A DNA stretch of 64,000 nt from JADGHX01 sp035760965 (GCA_035760965.1 DASTRY010000050.1:10288-74287), one strand, 5' to 3'; shown: positions 22,783-32,203, numbered from the stretch's first letter. Notes: a model not told the origin generated them from the sequence alone. Numbers and translations are program-made.

Positions 22783-23124
22783 TCAGGATGAGCGCGCAGC
22801 GAAGCGTGTGAGTAATTCTGAGAGGCGTCCCGCTCCTGCACGCACGAGCACGTCTTTGTCCCGGCTCGTCACGCCGCGCGTGAGAATCAGCGTCGCTAAT
22901 GGCGTGGCGAGCTCGCGTGAGAGGATGCGCATGAGTCGCTCGTTCGCGGCGCCGTCGACCGGCGCAGCCGACACTCGCACCAGCAGACGTCCATCGCGCA
23001 CGCCGGCGATCCCTTCGGGCGACGAGCGCGGGCGCACGCGCAGCCGCAGGATCAGATCCGCGCCTTGGACCGCACACCACGGCGCGTTCTCGGCGATTCG
23101 CCCGCCCGGTTGCTCGGGTCGCAC
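22783..23124 (-). CDS. DUF167 (YggU) family protein
   Basis: A 113-residue protein of the DUF167/YggU family. The core RLRVRPRSSPEGI...LLVRVSAAPVDGAANERLMRIL is characteristic; function unknown, conserved from bacteria to humans. The GTG at 23124 is chosen because GGAG lies 8 bases upstream and no other in-frame start exists between the yggT stop and the domain. The gene begins 26 bases after yggT, in the usual yggS-proC-yggT-yggU order. Confidence 0.85.
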   Translation of the reverse strand: MRPEQPGGRIAENAPWCAVQGADLILRLRVRPRSSPEGIAGVRDGRLLVRVSAAPVDGAANERLMRILSRELATPLATLILTRGVTSRDKDVLVRAGAGRLSELLTRFAARSS

Positions 23125-23150
23125 TCCTTTTGCTCCGTTCGGCGTCGGCC

Positions 23151-23690
23151 TCAGGGCAGCAGCTTCAGCAGCGCGACCAGGATGATCCCGGCCCAGAGCG
23201 GCGACAGATCGAGCCCGCCGATCGGCGGAATGATGCGTCGAAAGGGCCGCAGAACGGGTTCGCAGAGCGACGCGAGAATCGACTGCATGGGCGAGTAGCC
23301 GCCGGGCGCCACCATGCTGAGCAGCGCGTAGATGAAGATCGCGTACAAATAGGTGGTCAGCGTGATATCCACGATGCGAATCACCACGCCGGCCAGCAGC
23401 GTCTGCGGCCAGTACCCGAAGTAGGTGAGCGAGCCCGCCGCAAGCGAGTACAGGATCACCTCCTCGATGGCGGCGATCAGGATCACGGCCACCACCGAAG
23501 CGGTATCGACTTTGCCGATGGGCGGCAGGACACGCCGCAGGGGCAGGATCACGGGGTTCGTAATGCGTACCACCGCCTGCGCGATCTGATTGCGGAAGTC
23601 GGCTCGTGACCACTGCAGTAACAGACGCAGCAGGAACACGAAGACGGTCAGCGACAGCAGAGTCTGAACGATGAAAAGCAGCGCGTTCAT
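23151..23690 (-). CDS. yggT: YggT family integral membrane protein
   Basis: A 179-residue inner-membrane protein with two copies of the YGGT module, each carrying a TNPVILPLRR- or CEPVLRPFRR-type motif after a hydrophobic span. About four membrane segments are evident (residues 4-24, 64-84, 97-117 and the C terminus). Relatives are linked to osmotic tolerance and cell division or membrane organisation, but the molecular role is not established. It is 5 bases downstream of proC. Confidence 0.9.
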   Translation of the reverse strand: MNALLFIVQTLLSLTVFVFLLRLLLQWSRADFRNQIAQAVVRITNPVILPLRRVLPPIGKVDTASVVAVILIAAIEEVILYSLAAGSLTYFGYWPQTLLAGVVIRIVDITLTTYLYAIFIYALLSMVAPGGYSPMQSILASLCEPVLRPFRRIIPPIGGLDLSPLWAGIILVALLKLLP

Positions 23691-23695
23691 GGGGG

Positions 23696-24526
23696 TTACC
23701 GCACCTTTCCGAACTGCTCGGCCATCTCACGCCCACGCCGCGTGGCCGCTTCGAGCGCGCGCTGCACGATGCCGCGCAGGTCGGCCGCGTTCATGACGTT
23801 GAGCGCCGCCTCGGTGGTGCCGCCCTTGGAGGTGACTTCGGCTCGCAGCCGCGCCAGATCGCCGTCGCTCGCATGCGCGAGGCTTCCGGCGCCGTGCAGC
23901 GTCGCGACCGCAAGGCGTCGCGCCGCGTCTGCGTCCAGTCCGAGGTCCATAGCCGCCTGCATCATCAGCTCCGCCAATAAGAAAAAGTATGCCGGACCGC
24001 TACCCGACAAGGCGGTCACGACATCGAGGGCGTCCTCGTTGGGCACCCACACCACTTCGCCGACAGCGCTCATGATCGCCTGCGCTTTCGCACGATGAGC
24101 GGCGCTGACGCTCGTGCCCGCGAAGAGCCCCGTCGCCCCCGCACCGACCAGCGCCGGCCGATTCGGCATCGACCGCACGACCGGGATGTTTCCGCCGCAC
24201 CAGCTCTCGAGTGTCGCGACCCGCAGACCCGCGGCGACCGACACCAGCAGTGGGCGCTGGCGCTGAAACACGGATGCGAGCGGCGTGAGCACCGCGCTCG
24301 CATCCTGCGGCTTGACCGCGAGCACGACGACCGCGGCGCCCTCGATCGCTGCGGCATTGTCGGCGGTCGCCGCGATACCGAAATCGCGGGCCAGAGAGGC
24401 GCGTGCGGGCTCGTACGCTTCACCTACGGCAATGTGCTCGCTGCGTGTGCCGCGCTGGAGCAATCCGCCGATCAGGGCGCGGCCCATGTTGCCGCCGCCG
24501 AGGAAGGCCAGTTTTTCAGGGATCAT
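23696..24526 (-). CDS. proC: pyrroline-5-carboxylate reductase
   Basis: A 276-residue enzyme for the last step of proline synthesis, reducing pyrroline-5-carboxylate with NAD(P)H. The N-terminal Rossmann motif FLGGGNMGRALIGGL is followed by AVKPQD and MPNRPALVGAGATG, and the C-terminal dimer domain has ALSGSGPAYFF and the SKGGTTEAAL motif. It lies 61 bases downstream of yggS and directly upstream of yggT in an operon of conserved order. Confidence 0.97.
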   Translation of the reverse strand: MIPEKLAFLGGGNMGRALIGGLLQRGTRSEHIAVGEAYEPARASLARDFGIAATADNAAAIEGAAVVVLAVKPQDASAVLTPLASVFQRQRPLLVSVAAGLRVATLESWCGGNIPVVRSMPNRPALVGAGATGLFAGTSVSAAHRAKAQAIMSAVGEVVWVPNEDALDVVTALSGSGPAYFFLLAELMMQAAMDLGLDADAARRLAVATLHGAGSLAHASDGDLARLRAEVTSKGGTTEAALNVMNAADLRGIVQRALEAATRRGREMAEQFGKVR

Positions 24527-24587
24527 CTGCGCTTTTTAGAGATGTTCGCCGCACGCGGCGGTGTCCCTACCGATTGTACCCATCGAT

Positions 24588-25292
24588 TCAGTCGCGCGGG
24601 CCGAACAACGCCGTTCCGATCCGCACGATCGTCGCACCTTCTTTTATGGCGGCTTCGAAGTCGCCGCTCATTCCCATCGAGAGCGTGTCCAGCGTCGTGC
24701 CGGGCACGCGCAGCGAGTCCATGAGGCGTGCCGTCTCGGCGAACCAGTGCCGTTGGCGCGCCGGATCGTCCTCCGGCGGCGGCAAACACATGAGACCGCG
24801 GAGCGAAATGCGCGGCAGCGCTGCGACGGATGCGGCAAGCTCCGGCAGCTCGGCCGGCGCCACGCCGCCCTTCGACGCTTCGCCGCCGATGTTCACCTGC
24901 AGACACACGTTCAACGGCCCCGCGTGGAACGGACGTTGCTCGGACAGACGCTGCGCGATGCGCAGGCGATCCACGCCGTGTACCCAGGCGAAGTTTTCGG
25001 CGACCGGCCGGGTCTTGTTGGCCTGGAGCTGGCCGATGAAGTGCCAGGTCAGCTCGAGCCCGCGCAGTGTCTCGATCTTGGGCAAGGCTTCCTTGACGTA
25101 GCTCTCACCGAAGTGCTCGATCCCGCAGGCTGCCGCGGCGCGGATCGCATCGACCGACTGCGCCTTGGTGACGGCGAGCAATGTGACGGAGTCGACATCG
25201 CGACCGGCCGCCAGCGCCGCCCGCCGCATGCGATCGCGAACGTCCGCCAGCCTCTCCGGCAAATTCTGCGGAACCCGTAACATATTGCCCAC
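24588..25292 (-). CDS. yggS: YggS family pyridoxal phosphate homeostasis protein (PLPBP)
   Basis: A 234-residue alanine-racemase-fold protein that binds PLP through the lysine in LLAVTKAQ (about residue 43). Relatives control free PLP and amino-acid balance but have no known catalytic turnover. Other motifs are FGESYVKEA, WHFIGQLQANK and the C-terminal LSMGMSGDFEAAI. The GTG at 25292 has GGAGG 6 bases upstream; an ATG three codons later is possible. It is divergent from pilT across 118 bp, a common arrangement in Pseudomonas and relatives. Confidence 0.95.
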   Translation of the reverse strand: MGNMLRVPQNLPERLADVRDRMRRAALAAGRDVDSVTLLAVTKAQSVDAIRAAAACGIEHFGESYVKEALPKIETLRGLELTWHFIGQLQANKTRPVAENFAWVHGVDRLRIAQRLSEQRPFHAGPLNVCLQVNIGGEASKGGVAPAELPELAASVAALPRISLRGLMCLPPPEDDPARQRHWFAETARLMDSLRVPGTTLDTLSMGMSGDFEAAIKEGATIVRIGTALFGPRD

Positions 25293-25311
25293 GGAACCCC
25301 TCCGCTATACT
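25285..25311 (+). promoter_or_regulatory. candidate pilT promoter
   Basis: TATACT (25306-25311) is a good -10 in the yggS-pilT intergenic region. TTGCCC (25285-25290) lies upstream but with only 15 bp spacing, so the -35 assignment is weak. Confidence 0.4.
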
Positions 25312-25410
25312 GCCAAGCGCTTACCGCAGCCGTTCGTCCGCGCGCGCCTTCCGCCTTGCAGGCCGCGCAGGTCTGCCGTGGGAGCATTCAAAGTCGGGTG
25401 AGGATCCGCA

Positions 25411-26451
<1,041 letters not shown>

Positions 26452-26463
26452 AAGAGGCCCGCC

Positions 26464-27618
26464 ATGGATCGTGATCAAGCCATCAAGCTCATGCAGGACC
26501 TCCTGCGCCGCGTCGTGGAGAAGAAGGCCTCGGACCTCTTCATCACCGCGGGTTTCCCGCCGGCCATCAAGATCGACGGCGAGATTCGGCCGCAAAGCGA
26601 GCGTGCACTGACGGCCGAGCAGTCCGCGACGCTCGTGCGCGCGATCATGAACGACCGCCAGACGAAAGAATTCGACGCTTCGAAAGAGTGCAACTTCGCG
26701 ATCGCGCCGCCCGGCATCGGGCGCTTCCGCGTGAGCGCGTTCGTGCAGCAGGCCTCGGTCGGCTGCGTCATCCGCCTCATCAACGCGAAGATCCCGACGT
26801 TCGAAGAGCTCGACCTGCCGCCCATCCTGAAGGAAGTGGTGCTCTCCAAGCGCGGGCTCGTGATCATCGTCGGCGGCACCGGCTCGGGTAAGTCCACCTC
26901 GCTGGCGGCGATGGTCGGCTACCGCAACGAGAAGACGCGCGGCCACATCATCACGATCGAGGACCCGGTGGAATACGTCCACCAGCACAAGGGCTGCGTG
27001 ATCACGCACCGTGAGGTGGGCGTGGACACGGACTCGTGGCACAGCGCGTTGAAGAACACGTTGCGGCAGGCGCCCGATGTCATCCTCATCGGCGAGATCC
27101 GCGACCGCGAGACGATGGAGCACGGCATCCAGTTCGCCGAGACCGGTCACCTCGTGCTCGCGACCCTGCACGCGAACAGCTCGAACCAGGCGCTCGATCG
27201 CATCATCAACTTCTTCCCCGACGAGCGCCGCGAGCAGCTCCTCATGGACCTCTCGCTCAACATCCGTGCGCTCATCTCGCAGCGGCTCATTCCGCGCGAG
27301 TCCGGCTCCGGCCGCATCGCCGCGACCGAGATCATGCTGAACTCGCCGCTGATTCAGGACCTCATCTTCAAGGGCGAGGTCGCCAAGATCAAAGAGGTGA
27401 TGCAGCGCTCGACGCGTCTCGGCATGAAGACCTTCGACCAGTCGCTGTTCGAGCTGTACGAGACGGGCTTCATCTCCTACGAGGACGCGCTGCGTAACGC
27501 GGACTCGAAGAACGAGCTGCGCCTGCGCATCAAGCTCGAGAGCAAGCGCGAGGTGAAGAATCTGGACGACGGCGGCGCGCTGCGCATCGTCGAAGAAGAG
27601 CAGGGACGCGTGATCTGA
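26464..27618 (+). CDS. pilU: PilT-dependent retraction ATPase PilU
   Basis: A 384-residue PilT paralogue that in Pseudomonas and Vibrio boosts PilT-driven retraction force. Walker A GGTGSGKST is near residue 138; ITIEDPVEYVHQHKGCVITHREVG and LATLHANSSNQALDRIINFFP are PilU-like. It is longer than PilT by a C-terminal charged extension ending VEEEQGRVI. It starts 12 bases after pilT and precedes a second PilU-like gene. Confidence 0.95.
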   Translation: MDRDQAIKLMQDLLRRVVEKKASDLFITAGFPPAIKIDGEIRPQSERALTAEQSATLVRAIMNDRQTKEFDASKECNFAIAPPGIGRFRVSAFVQQASVGCVIRLINAKIPTFEELDLPPILKEVVLSKRGLVIIVGGTGSGKSTSLAAMVGYRNEKTRGHIITIEDPVEYVHQHKGCVITHREVGVDTDSWHSALKNTLRQAPDVILIGEIRDRETMEHGIQFAETGHLVLATLHANSSNQALDRIINFFPDERREQLLMDLSLNIRALISQRLIPRESGSGRIAATEIMLNSPLIQDLIFKGEVAKIKEVMQRSTRLGMKTFDQSLFELYETGFISYEDALRNADSKNELRLRIKLESKREVKNLDDGGALRIVEEEQGRVI

Positions 27619-27644
27619 ACCCGAAACCTGTGAAAGCGGTTTCC

Positions 27645-28805
27645 ATGTCAGGCAAGGAACCTTCCGATCCCGTTGCGGAGTCCGGGCCGCAGGCGGCGCT
27701 GTCGGCCTCGGGCACCTACGCGACCCTCGCCGGTCAGTCGGTGCCGTCGCTGAACACGAAGCCGCTCTTCAAGCTGATGGTCGAGAAGAAGGCCTCGGAC
27801 CTCTTCTTCACGTCGAACGCGCCCATCAAGATCAAGATCGAAGGCCAGATCTACCCGGTCAACAAGCAGGTGCTTTCACCCGAGACCGTGCGGCAGACGG
27901 CGCTCGCGCTGATGACGCCCGAGCAGCGGGAGTACTTCCTGCGCGAATGGGAGATCGACTTCGCCATCTCCGAGCCGGGACTCGGGCGCTTCCGCGTCAA
28001 CGTGTTCATGCAGCGCGGGTACCCGGCGCTCGTCATGCGCTATATCACCGCGGACATGCCGCGGATCGAGGCGCTCGGGCTGCCGGACGTGATGCGCGAG
28101 CTCATCATGCTGAAGCGCGGGCTCATCATGATGGTCGGCGCGACGGGGTCGGGCAAATCCACCTCGATCGCCGCGATGATCAACTACCGCAACGAGAATT
28201 CCTCGGATCACATCGTCACGATCGAGGACCCGATCGAGTTCCTGCACACGAACAAGCGCTCGATCGTGAATCAGCGTGAGGTCGGGCTGGACACGAAGAG
28301 CTACGCGCGCGCCCTGCGCGGCGTGATGCGCGCCGCGCCCGACGTGATCCTCATCGGCGAGGTGCGCGATCGCGAGAGCATGGAAGCGGCGATCAATCTC
28401 GCCGGCACCGGACACCTCGTGCTCGCGACCCTGCACGCGAACAACTGCGCGGAGGCGCTCGATCGCATCATCAACATGTTTCCGCGGGATCAGCACACGC
28501 AGATCTTCCTCGACCTGTCGCAGTACCTGCGAGCTCTGATGGGCCAGCGGCTCGTGATGGGCAAGGACGGCAAGCGCGTCGCGGCGGTGGAGATCATGCT
28601 GAACACACCGCACATCGCCGAGCTCGTGAAGAAGGGCGACGTGACCTCGATCAAGGAAGCGATCGTGCAGAGCGGCGACCGGAACATTCAGAGCTTCGAC
28701 TCGGCGCTGCACCAGCTCTACAAGCAGAATCGCATTGAGCTGGAAGAGGCGCTCGCGAATGCGGATTCGCGCACCAATCTCGAGGCGAAGATCAATTTCG
28801 GTTGA
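27645..28805 (+). CDS. second PilU-like PilT-family ATPase
   Basis: A 386-residue third member of the tandem ATPase set. A disordered Ser/Ala-rich N terminus of about 30 residues precedes the PilT core: KASDLFFTSNAPIKI, Walker A GATGSGKST (about residue 166), IVTIEDPIEFLHTNKRSIVNQREVG, LATLHANNCAEALDRIINMFP and the C-terminal VTSIKEAIVQSGDRNIQSFDSAL. It is nearer to PilU than to PilT in these motifs. I take the ATG at 27645; a GTG at 27630 is also in frame. A dnaN-like fragment and repeats follow directly. Confidence 0.9.
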   Translation: MSGKEPSDPVAESGPQAALSASGTYATLAGQSVPSLNTKPLFKLMVEKKASDLFFTSNAPIKIKIEGQIYPVNKQVLSPETVRQTALALMTPEQREYFLREWEIDFAISEPGLGRFRVNVFMQRGYPALVMRYITADMPRIEALGLPDVMRELIMLKRGLIMMVGATGSGKSTSIAAMINYRNENSSDHIVTIEDPIEFLHTNKRSIVNQREVGLDTKSYARALRGVMRAAPDVILIGEVRDRESMEAAINLAGTGHLVLATLHANNCAEALDRIINMFPRDQHTQIFLDLSQYLRALMGQRLVMGKDGKRVAAVEIMLNTPHIAELVKKGDVTSIKEAIVQSGDRNIQSFDSALHQLYKQNRIELEEALANADSRTNLEAKINFG

Positions 28806-28839
28806 GGACGCGGGGCGGCGGTGCTGGTGTCCAGCGCAC

Positions 28840-28998
28840 CCTTAGGATGCGCCCGCCTGCGCCCCCGCTCACCGAGCTCATCGCCATCAGCTCGACTTCC
28901 AGATCCGTGCCGGTGATGCTGACCCGATCCTCACGTGCCGAGAGCAGCACGTTCGCGAGCACCGGCATCGCCTGCGTGCGCTCGATCACGCCGATGGG
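28840..28998 (-). pseudogene. fragment of DNA polymerase III beta clamp gene (dnaN-like)
   Basis: On the minus strand the translation GVIERTQAMPVLANVLLSA...RVSITGTDLEVELMAMSSV matches the N-terminal region of DnaN (roughly residues 15-60), including the hallmark LTGTDLEVE-type strand. There is no start codon context or signal for the first residues, and the frame runs into unrelated sequence after about 50 codons, overlapping the end of the upstream ATPase gene. DnaN is essential, so an intact copy must exist elsewhere. This looks like a remnant of a duplicated or rearranged clamp gene. Confidence 0.68.
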
Positions 28999-29000
28999 TA

Positions 29001-29359
29001 CGGGCGGCGTTCGCGCGACCGGATTTCCCGGCGCGGGCTCGAGGGCGTGCTACAGGAAGAGGGTTTGGCGAGCGGCGCGTTGAGGTGGGTGCCTGTTGAG
29101 GCGCCGTTCGCGCGCAAGCGCGTGCGGCCAAATCGAGGCCCGCGGATGTAAGAGGTCTTCGCTGCCGCCGAGCAGGCTCAGCTCGGCGGCGCGCGCTTAG
29201 CAAGTGTGTAGCAACTCGCGCATTCGGGCCGGCGCCGAAGTACCGGCCACGAGCTAACCCGAACACAACACTCCTCAATCTCGCCCGCCGTGCGCAGCTG
29301 TCGCCAGTGGGTCGACGGACACGCGCAGCAGCTCAGCATCCCGGGGGGTTCACGCCCTT
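29001..29359. other. noncoding stretch between the dnaN fragment and the palindrome array
   Basis: No gene is supported. A GC-rich hairpin with a 9-bp stem (GCCGCCGAG at 29164-29172, complement at 29182-29190) is present without a T run, so it may terminate the pilTU transcript inefficiently. The first copy of a 157-bp direct repeat begins at 29301. Confidence 0.5.
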
Positions 29360-29700
29360 TGACAACCCCTTGTCACGGGTCACCCCCTCGTCGCGCGCCG
29401 CATGACAACCCCTTGTCAACGCGCAGCCGTCCCCTCCCAACACTACTTGCTCGCGTGTCGCCAGTGCGTCGACCGACACGCGTAGCAGGTCAGCATCCCC
29501 GGGGGCTCACGCTCTTTGACAGCCCCTTGTCACGTGCCACCTCTCGTCGCGCGCCGCATGACAACCCCTTGTCACGGCCGCCTCTAGTTACGCGCGGAAT
29601 GACAACCCCTTGTCAAGGCATCGGCTCTCGTCGCGCCCCCGATGACAACCCCTTGTCAACGCGCAGCCACCCCCCTTCCAACACTCCTTGTTCGCGTCGA
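29301..29700. repeat. 157-bp direct repeat, second copy enlarged
   Basis: Copy 1 (29301-29457) and copy 2 (from 29458 to about 29700) both run TCGCCAGTG.GTCGAC.GACACGCG through CAGCATCCC and end near CCAACACT.CTTG.TCGCGT. Copy 2 contains two extra palindrome-plus-spacer units, so it is longer. The repeat carries the palindrome array described separately. Confidence 0.75.
29360..29658. repeat. array of six TGACAACCCCTTGTCA palindromes
   Basis: Copies start at 29360, 29403, 29517 (one mismatch, AGCCCC), 29559, 29600 and 29643. Each is a 6-bp inverted repeat around CCCC. Most are 41-43 bp apart, with one 114-bp gap. Spacers of 25-27 bp are partly alike (CTCGTCGCGCGCCGCA). The regular spacing and palindromy suggest a protein-binding array or REP-type element. 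No gene lies between them. Confidence 0.85.
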
Positions 29701-29804
29701 GCAGCGCGCACGTCCGGGCTCAACTCCGCAATCAAGCTCGCGCGGAAGCAGCCAACCGCCCGCAACAACAAACCACCCGCAGCAGCAAACCGGCCTGTAG
29801 CAGC

Positions 29805-30082
29805 AAACCCGCTCGGCGGCAGCGGCGACCTCTCAGCAGGCGCGCAACATGCAACGGAATCGACGGCCGGCGGGGCGCATCCCTCACCAACCGCCTCGCG
29901 CGCCCAAGCGGCGCAAGGAAGTCAGTCGCTGTGACCTGGGCTCCACTGCGCCAAACCCGCTCGGCGGCACCGGTGACCCCTCAGCAGGCGCTCAATGTGC
30001 AGCGGAATCGAGAGCCCTACGCGGCGTATCCCACACCAGCCGGCTCGCTCGCCCCACCCGGCGCAAGCAAGTCACTCACTCG
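29805..30082. repeat. 148-bp direct repeat ending at pyrB
   Basis: Copies from 29805 and 29953 share AAACCCGCTCGGCGGCA, CTCAGCAGGCGC and GGCGCAAG.AAGTCA with about 75-80 percent identity by eye. The second copy runs into the last codons and stop of pyrB, so the repeat may have arisen by duplication from the pyrB 3' flank or by insertion next to it. Confidence 0.65.
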
Positions 30083-31091
30083 TAACCTTCTCCATCACCG
30101 TCTCGAGCACCGCCATCCGCATCGCAACCCCATTCCGCACCTGATCGCGAATCACCGACTGCGGCCCATCGGCTACATCGGACGCAATCTCGATCCCGCG
30201 ATTCATCGGCTGCGGATGCATCACGATCGCATCCGGCTTGGCGACGGCGAGCCGCTCCGGCGTGAGTCCGTACTTGCTGAAGTAACGATCCGCATCGGGA
30301 AGCGCCGCATGCGTCATGCGCTCCTTCTGAATGCGCAACATCATGACGACGTCCACGTCCTTGAGCCCCGCTTTGAGCGTCGCATGCCGCGAGCACCCGA
30401 CGAACTCATCCGGCTTCGGCATGAACGCCGGCGGCGCGATGATCCGCAGATCCGGTACGCCGAGCGCGCGGAACACCTGATAGGCCGAGCGCGCAACGCG
30501 CGAGTGCTGCACATCGCCCACGATGGCGATTGCGAGCTGATCGAAGCGCTTCTTGTACTGGCGCACGGTGAGCGCATCGAGCAAGCCCTGCGTCGGGTGC
30601 GAGAGGTGCCCTTCGCCTGCCGACAGGATGCTGACGTGCGGTGCGACGCCGTTCGCCACCATCCCCAACACGCCGACCTCCGCTTCCCGGATCACCAGCA
30701 CATCGACGTGCAGCGCTTCGAGCGTGCAGACCGTGTCGAGCATGCTCTCGCCCTTCACGCGCGAGGACAGCTGCACTTCGAGATTCACGACGTCCGCTCC
30801 GAGGCGCTTGGCGGCGAGCTCGAACGACACCCGTGTGCGCGTCGAGGGCTCGGTGAAGAGATTCGCGACCGTCACGCCCTTCAGCTTCTGATTCGAGGCG
30901 GGCCGGCTGCCGAGCGTGCGCACGTAGGACTGTCCGCGGTCGAGCAGCAACTCGATCATCTGCAGCGGCAGCCCTTCGAGCGTCAGGAGGTGGCGCAGCG
31001 ATCCGTCGCGCCGGAGCTGGTTCACCACCGAACCATCGGCGCCGGGGACGGAATTCGTCGGAACGGAAAGCTCACTCACACCGGCTGCCAT
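30072..31091 (-). CDS. pyrB: aspartate carbamoyltransferase catalytic subunit
   Basis: A 339-residue ATCase that joins carbamoyl phosphate and aspartate in pyrimidine synthesis. The carbamoyl-phosphate loop STRTRVSFE, the HPTQGLLD motif and HPQPMNRGIEI near the C terminus are all present. The ATG at 31091 follows GGAGG with 7-base spacing. In Pseudomonas this gene is followed by an inactive dihydroorotase pyrC' needed for assembly; here only repeats follow, so the enzyme must either work without that partner or find it elsewhere. It starts 24 bases after ruvX. Confidence 0.97.
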   Translation of the reverse strand: MAAGVSELSVPTNSVPGADGSVVNQLRRDGSLRHLLTLEGLPLQMIELLLDRGQSYVRTLGSRPASNQKLKGVTVANLFTEPSTRTRVSFELAAKRLGADVVNLEVQLSSRVKGESMLDTVCTLEALHVDVLVIREAEVGVLGMVANGVAPHVSILSAGEGHLSHPTQGLLDALTVRQYKKRFDQLAIAIVGDVQHSRVARSAYQVFRALGVPDLRIIAPPAFMPKPDEFVGCSRHATLKAGLKDVDVVMMLRIQKERMTHAALPDADRYFSKYGLTPERLAVAKPDAIVMHPQPMNRGIEIASDVADGPQSVIRDQVRNGVAMRMAVLETVMEKVTSE

Positions 31092-31115
31092 CTCTGCACC
31101 TCCACGCACGTGATC

Positions 31116-31589
31116 TCATCGCTCTTGCGCTTCCCCCGCGAGCCACCGCTCGAGGATGATCGCCGCCGCCGCGCTGTCGATGTCTTCGCGCCGGATGCGC
31201 CGCCGCCGCTCGCCGCTCGCGCGCTGCGCCTTCAGCCGCTCGCTCGCCTGCAGCGACGAGTAGCGCTCGTCCACGCGTTTCACGGGAAGTGCGAAGCGGC
31301 GGGCCAGCTCGGCCGCGAAGGCGCTCGCGGCGGACGCGAGGGCACCGGGGGAGCCGTCGGCATTATACGGAGCGCCCACGATCAGGAGGTGCGGTTGCAG
31401 TGCGCGCACTTCGCGCTCGATCGCAGACCAGTCGGGTCCTGCGGAGGAAACGGCGATGGCGGCACGCGGACCGGCGCTGCCGGTGAGCGTGTCGCCCGAC
31501 GCCACGCCGATACGCTTCAGGCCGAAATCGAACGCGAGGATCGTCTGGACCGAGGTCACGCCGGGTGCCGACCCGAGAGACTCGCGCAT
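31116..31589 (-). CDS. ruvX: Holliday junction resolvase-like protein (RuvX/YqgF)
   Basis: A 157-residue RNase H-fold nuclease implicated in pre-16S rRNA 5'-end processing, and related to Holliday-junction resolvases. The first catalytic strand LAFDFGLKRIGVASGD, the VGAPYNADGS loop, VDERYSSLQASERL and the C-terminal EDIDSAAAAIILERWL acidic region are visible. It is 19 bases downstream of yqgE and continues into pyrB, in the conserved gshB-tonB-yqgE-ruvX-pyrB order. Confidence 0.94.
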   Translation of the reverse strand: MRESLGSAPGVTSVQTILAFDFGLKRIGVASGDTLTGSAGPRAAIAVSSAGPDWSAIEREVRALQPHLLIVGAPYNADGSPGALASAASAFAAELARRFALPVKRVDERYSSLQASERLKAQRASGERRRRIRREDIDSAAAAIILERWLAGEAQER

Positions 31590-31608
31590 CCGCAGGCGCC
31601 GTCGCCGA

Positions 31609-32169
31609 TCAGGCGTGACCTGCCACGCGGCTCATCATGTTCATGTCGATCCCGAGCATGCGCCACGCGGCGTGCCAGCGATCCTCGTACGGCAGGTCGA
31701 ATACCATGCCGGCGTCGATGGGCATCGACAGCCACGAGTTCTCGCGGATTTCGTACTCGAGCTGACCCGGTTCCCAGCCGGCGTAACCGAGCGCGATGAA
31801 CGCATCCTCGGGACCCTCGCCGCGCGCCATCGCCGCGAGCACGTCGCGCGAGGTGGTCACTTGCACCGTGTCCGAAACGCGGTGCGAGTGATCCCACTTG
31901 CCGCCCGGCCGGTGGAGCACGAAGCCGCGATCGGTGTTCACCGGTCCGCCTCGCAGCACCGGCTTCGTCGCGATGGCCTCGCTCGCCGGCGCGATGTTCA
32001 GCTGCACGAGCACCTCCTGCAGCTTCATCGGCAAGGGTTTGTTGACGACGATGCCCAGCGCGCCCTTCTCCGTGTGCTCGCAGACGACGGTGACCGTCTG
32101 CGCGAAGTTCGGATCGGCGAGCGAGGGCATCGCGATCAGGAGATGGTTGGTGAGAGTCGTGCCGCTCAT
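31609..32169 (-). CDS. YqgE/AlgH family protein (DUF179)
   Basis: A 186-residue protein of the YqgE/AlgH family. Typical segments are LTNHLLIAMPSLADPNFAQTV, GALGIVVNKPL, LRGGPVNTDRGFVLH and ALGYAGWEPGQLEYEIRENSW. The molecular function is unknown; Pseudomonas AlgH influences alginate and virulence regulators. No Shine-Dalgarno sequence precedes the ATG at 32169, and a promoter (TTGAGG-N16-CATACT) places the expected transcription start on the ATG itself, so the message may be leaderless. Confidence 0.92.
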   Translation of the reverse strand: MSGTTLTNHLLIAMPSLADPNFAQTVTVVCEHTEKGALGIVVNKPLPMKLQEVLVQLNIAPASEAIATKPVLRGGPVNTDRGFVLHRPGGKWDHSHRVSDTVQVTTSRDVLAAMARGEGPEDAFIALGYAGWEPGQLEYEIRENSWLSMPIDAGMVFDLPYEDRWHAAWRMLGIDMNMMSRVAGHA

Positions 32170-32175
32170 AACGCG

Positions 32176-32203
32176 AGTATGACACGGAGTGGCAGGCCCT
32201 CAA
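32176..32203 (-). promoter_or_regulatory. promoter of yqgE with leaderless geometry
   Basis: On the minus strand TTGAGG (32203-32198) and CATACT (32181-32176) are spaced by 16 bp. The start expected 7 bases after the -10 is 32169, the A of the yqgE ATG. Confidence 0.48.

Noticed and set aside
29360..29658. CRISPR array
   Set aside because: The 16-bp unit is a short palindrome, spacers are 25-27 bp but similar to each other, one gap is 98 bp, and no cas genes are present.
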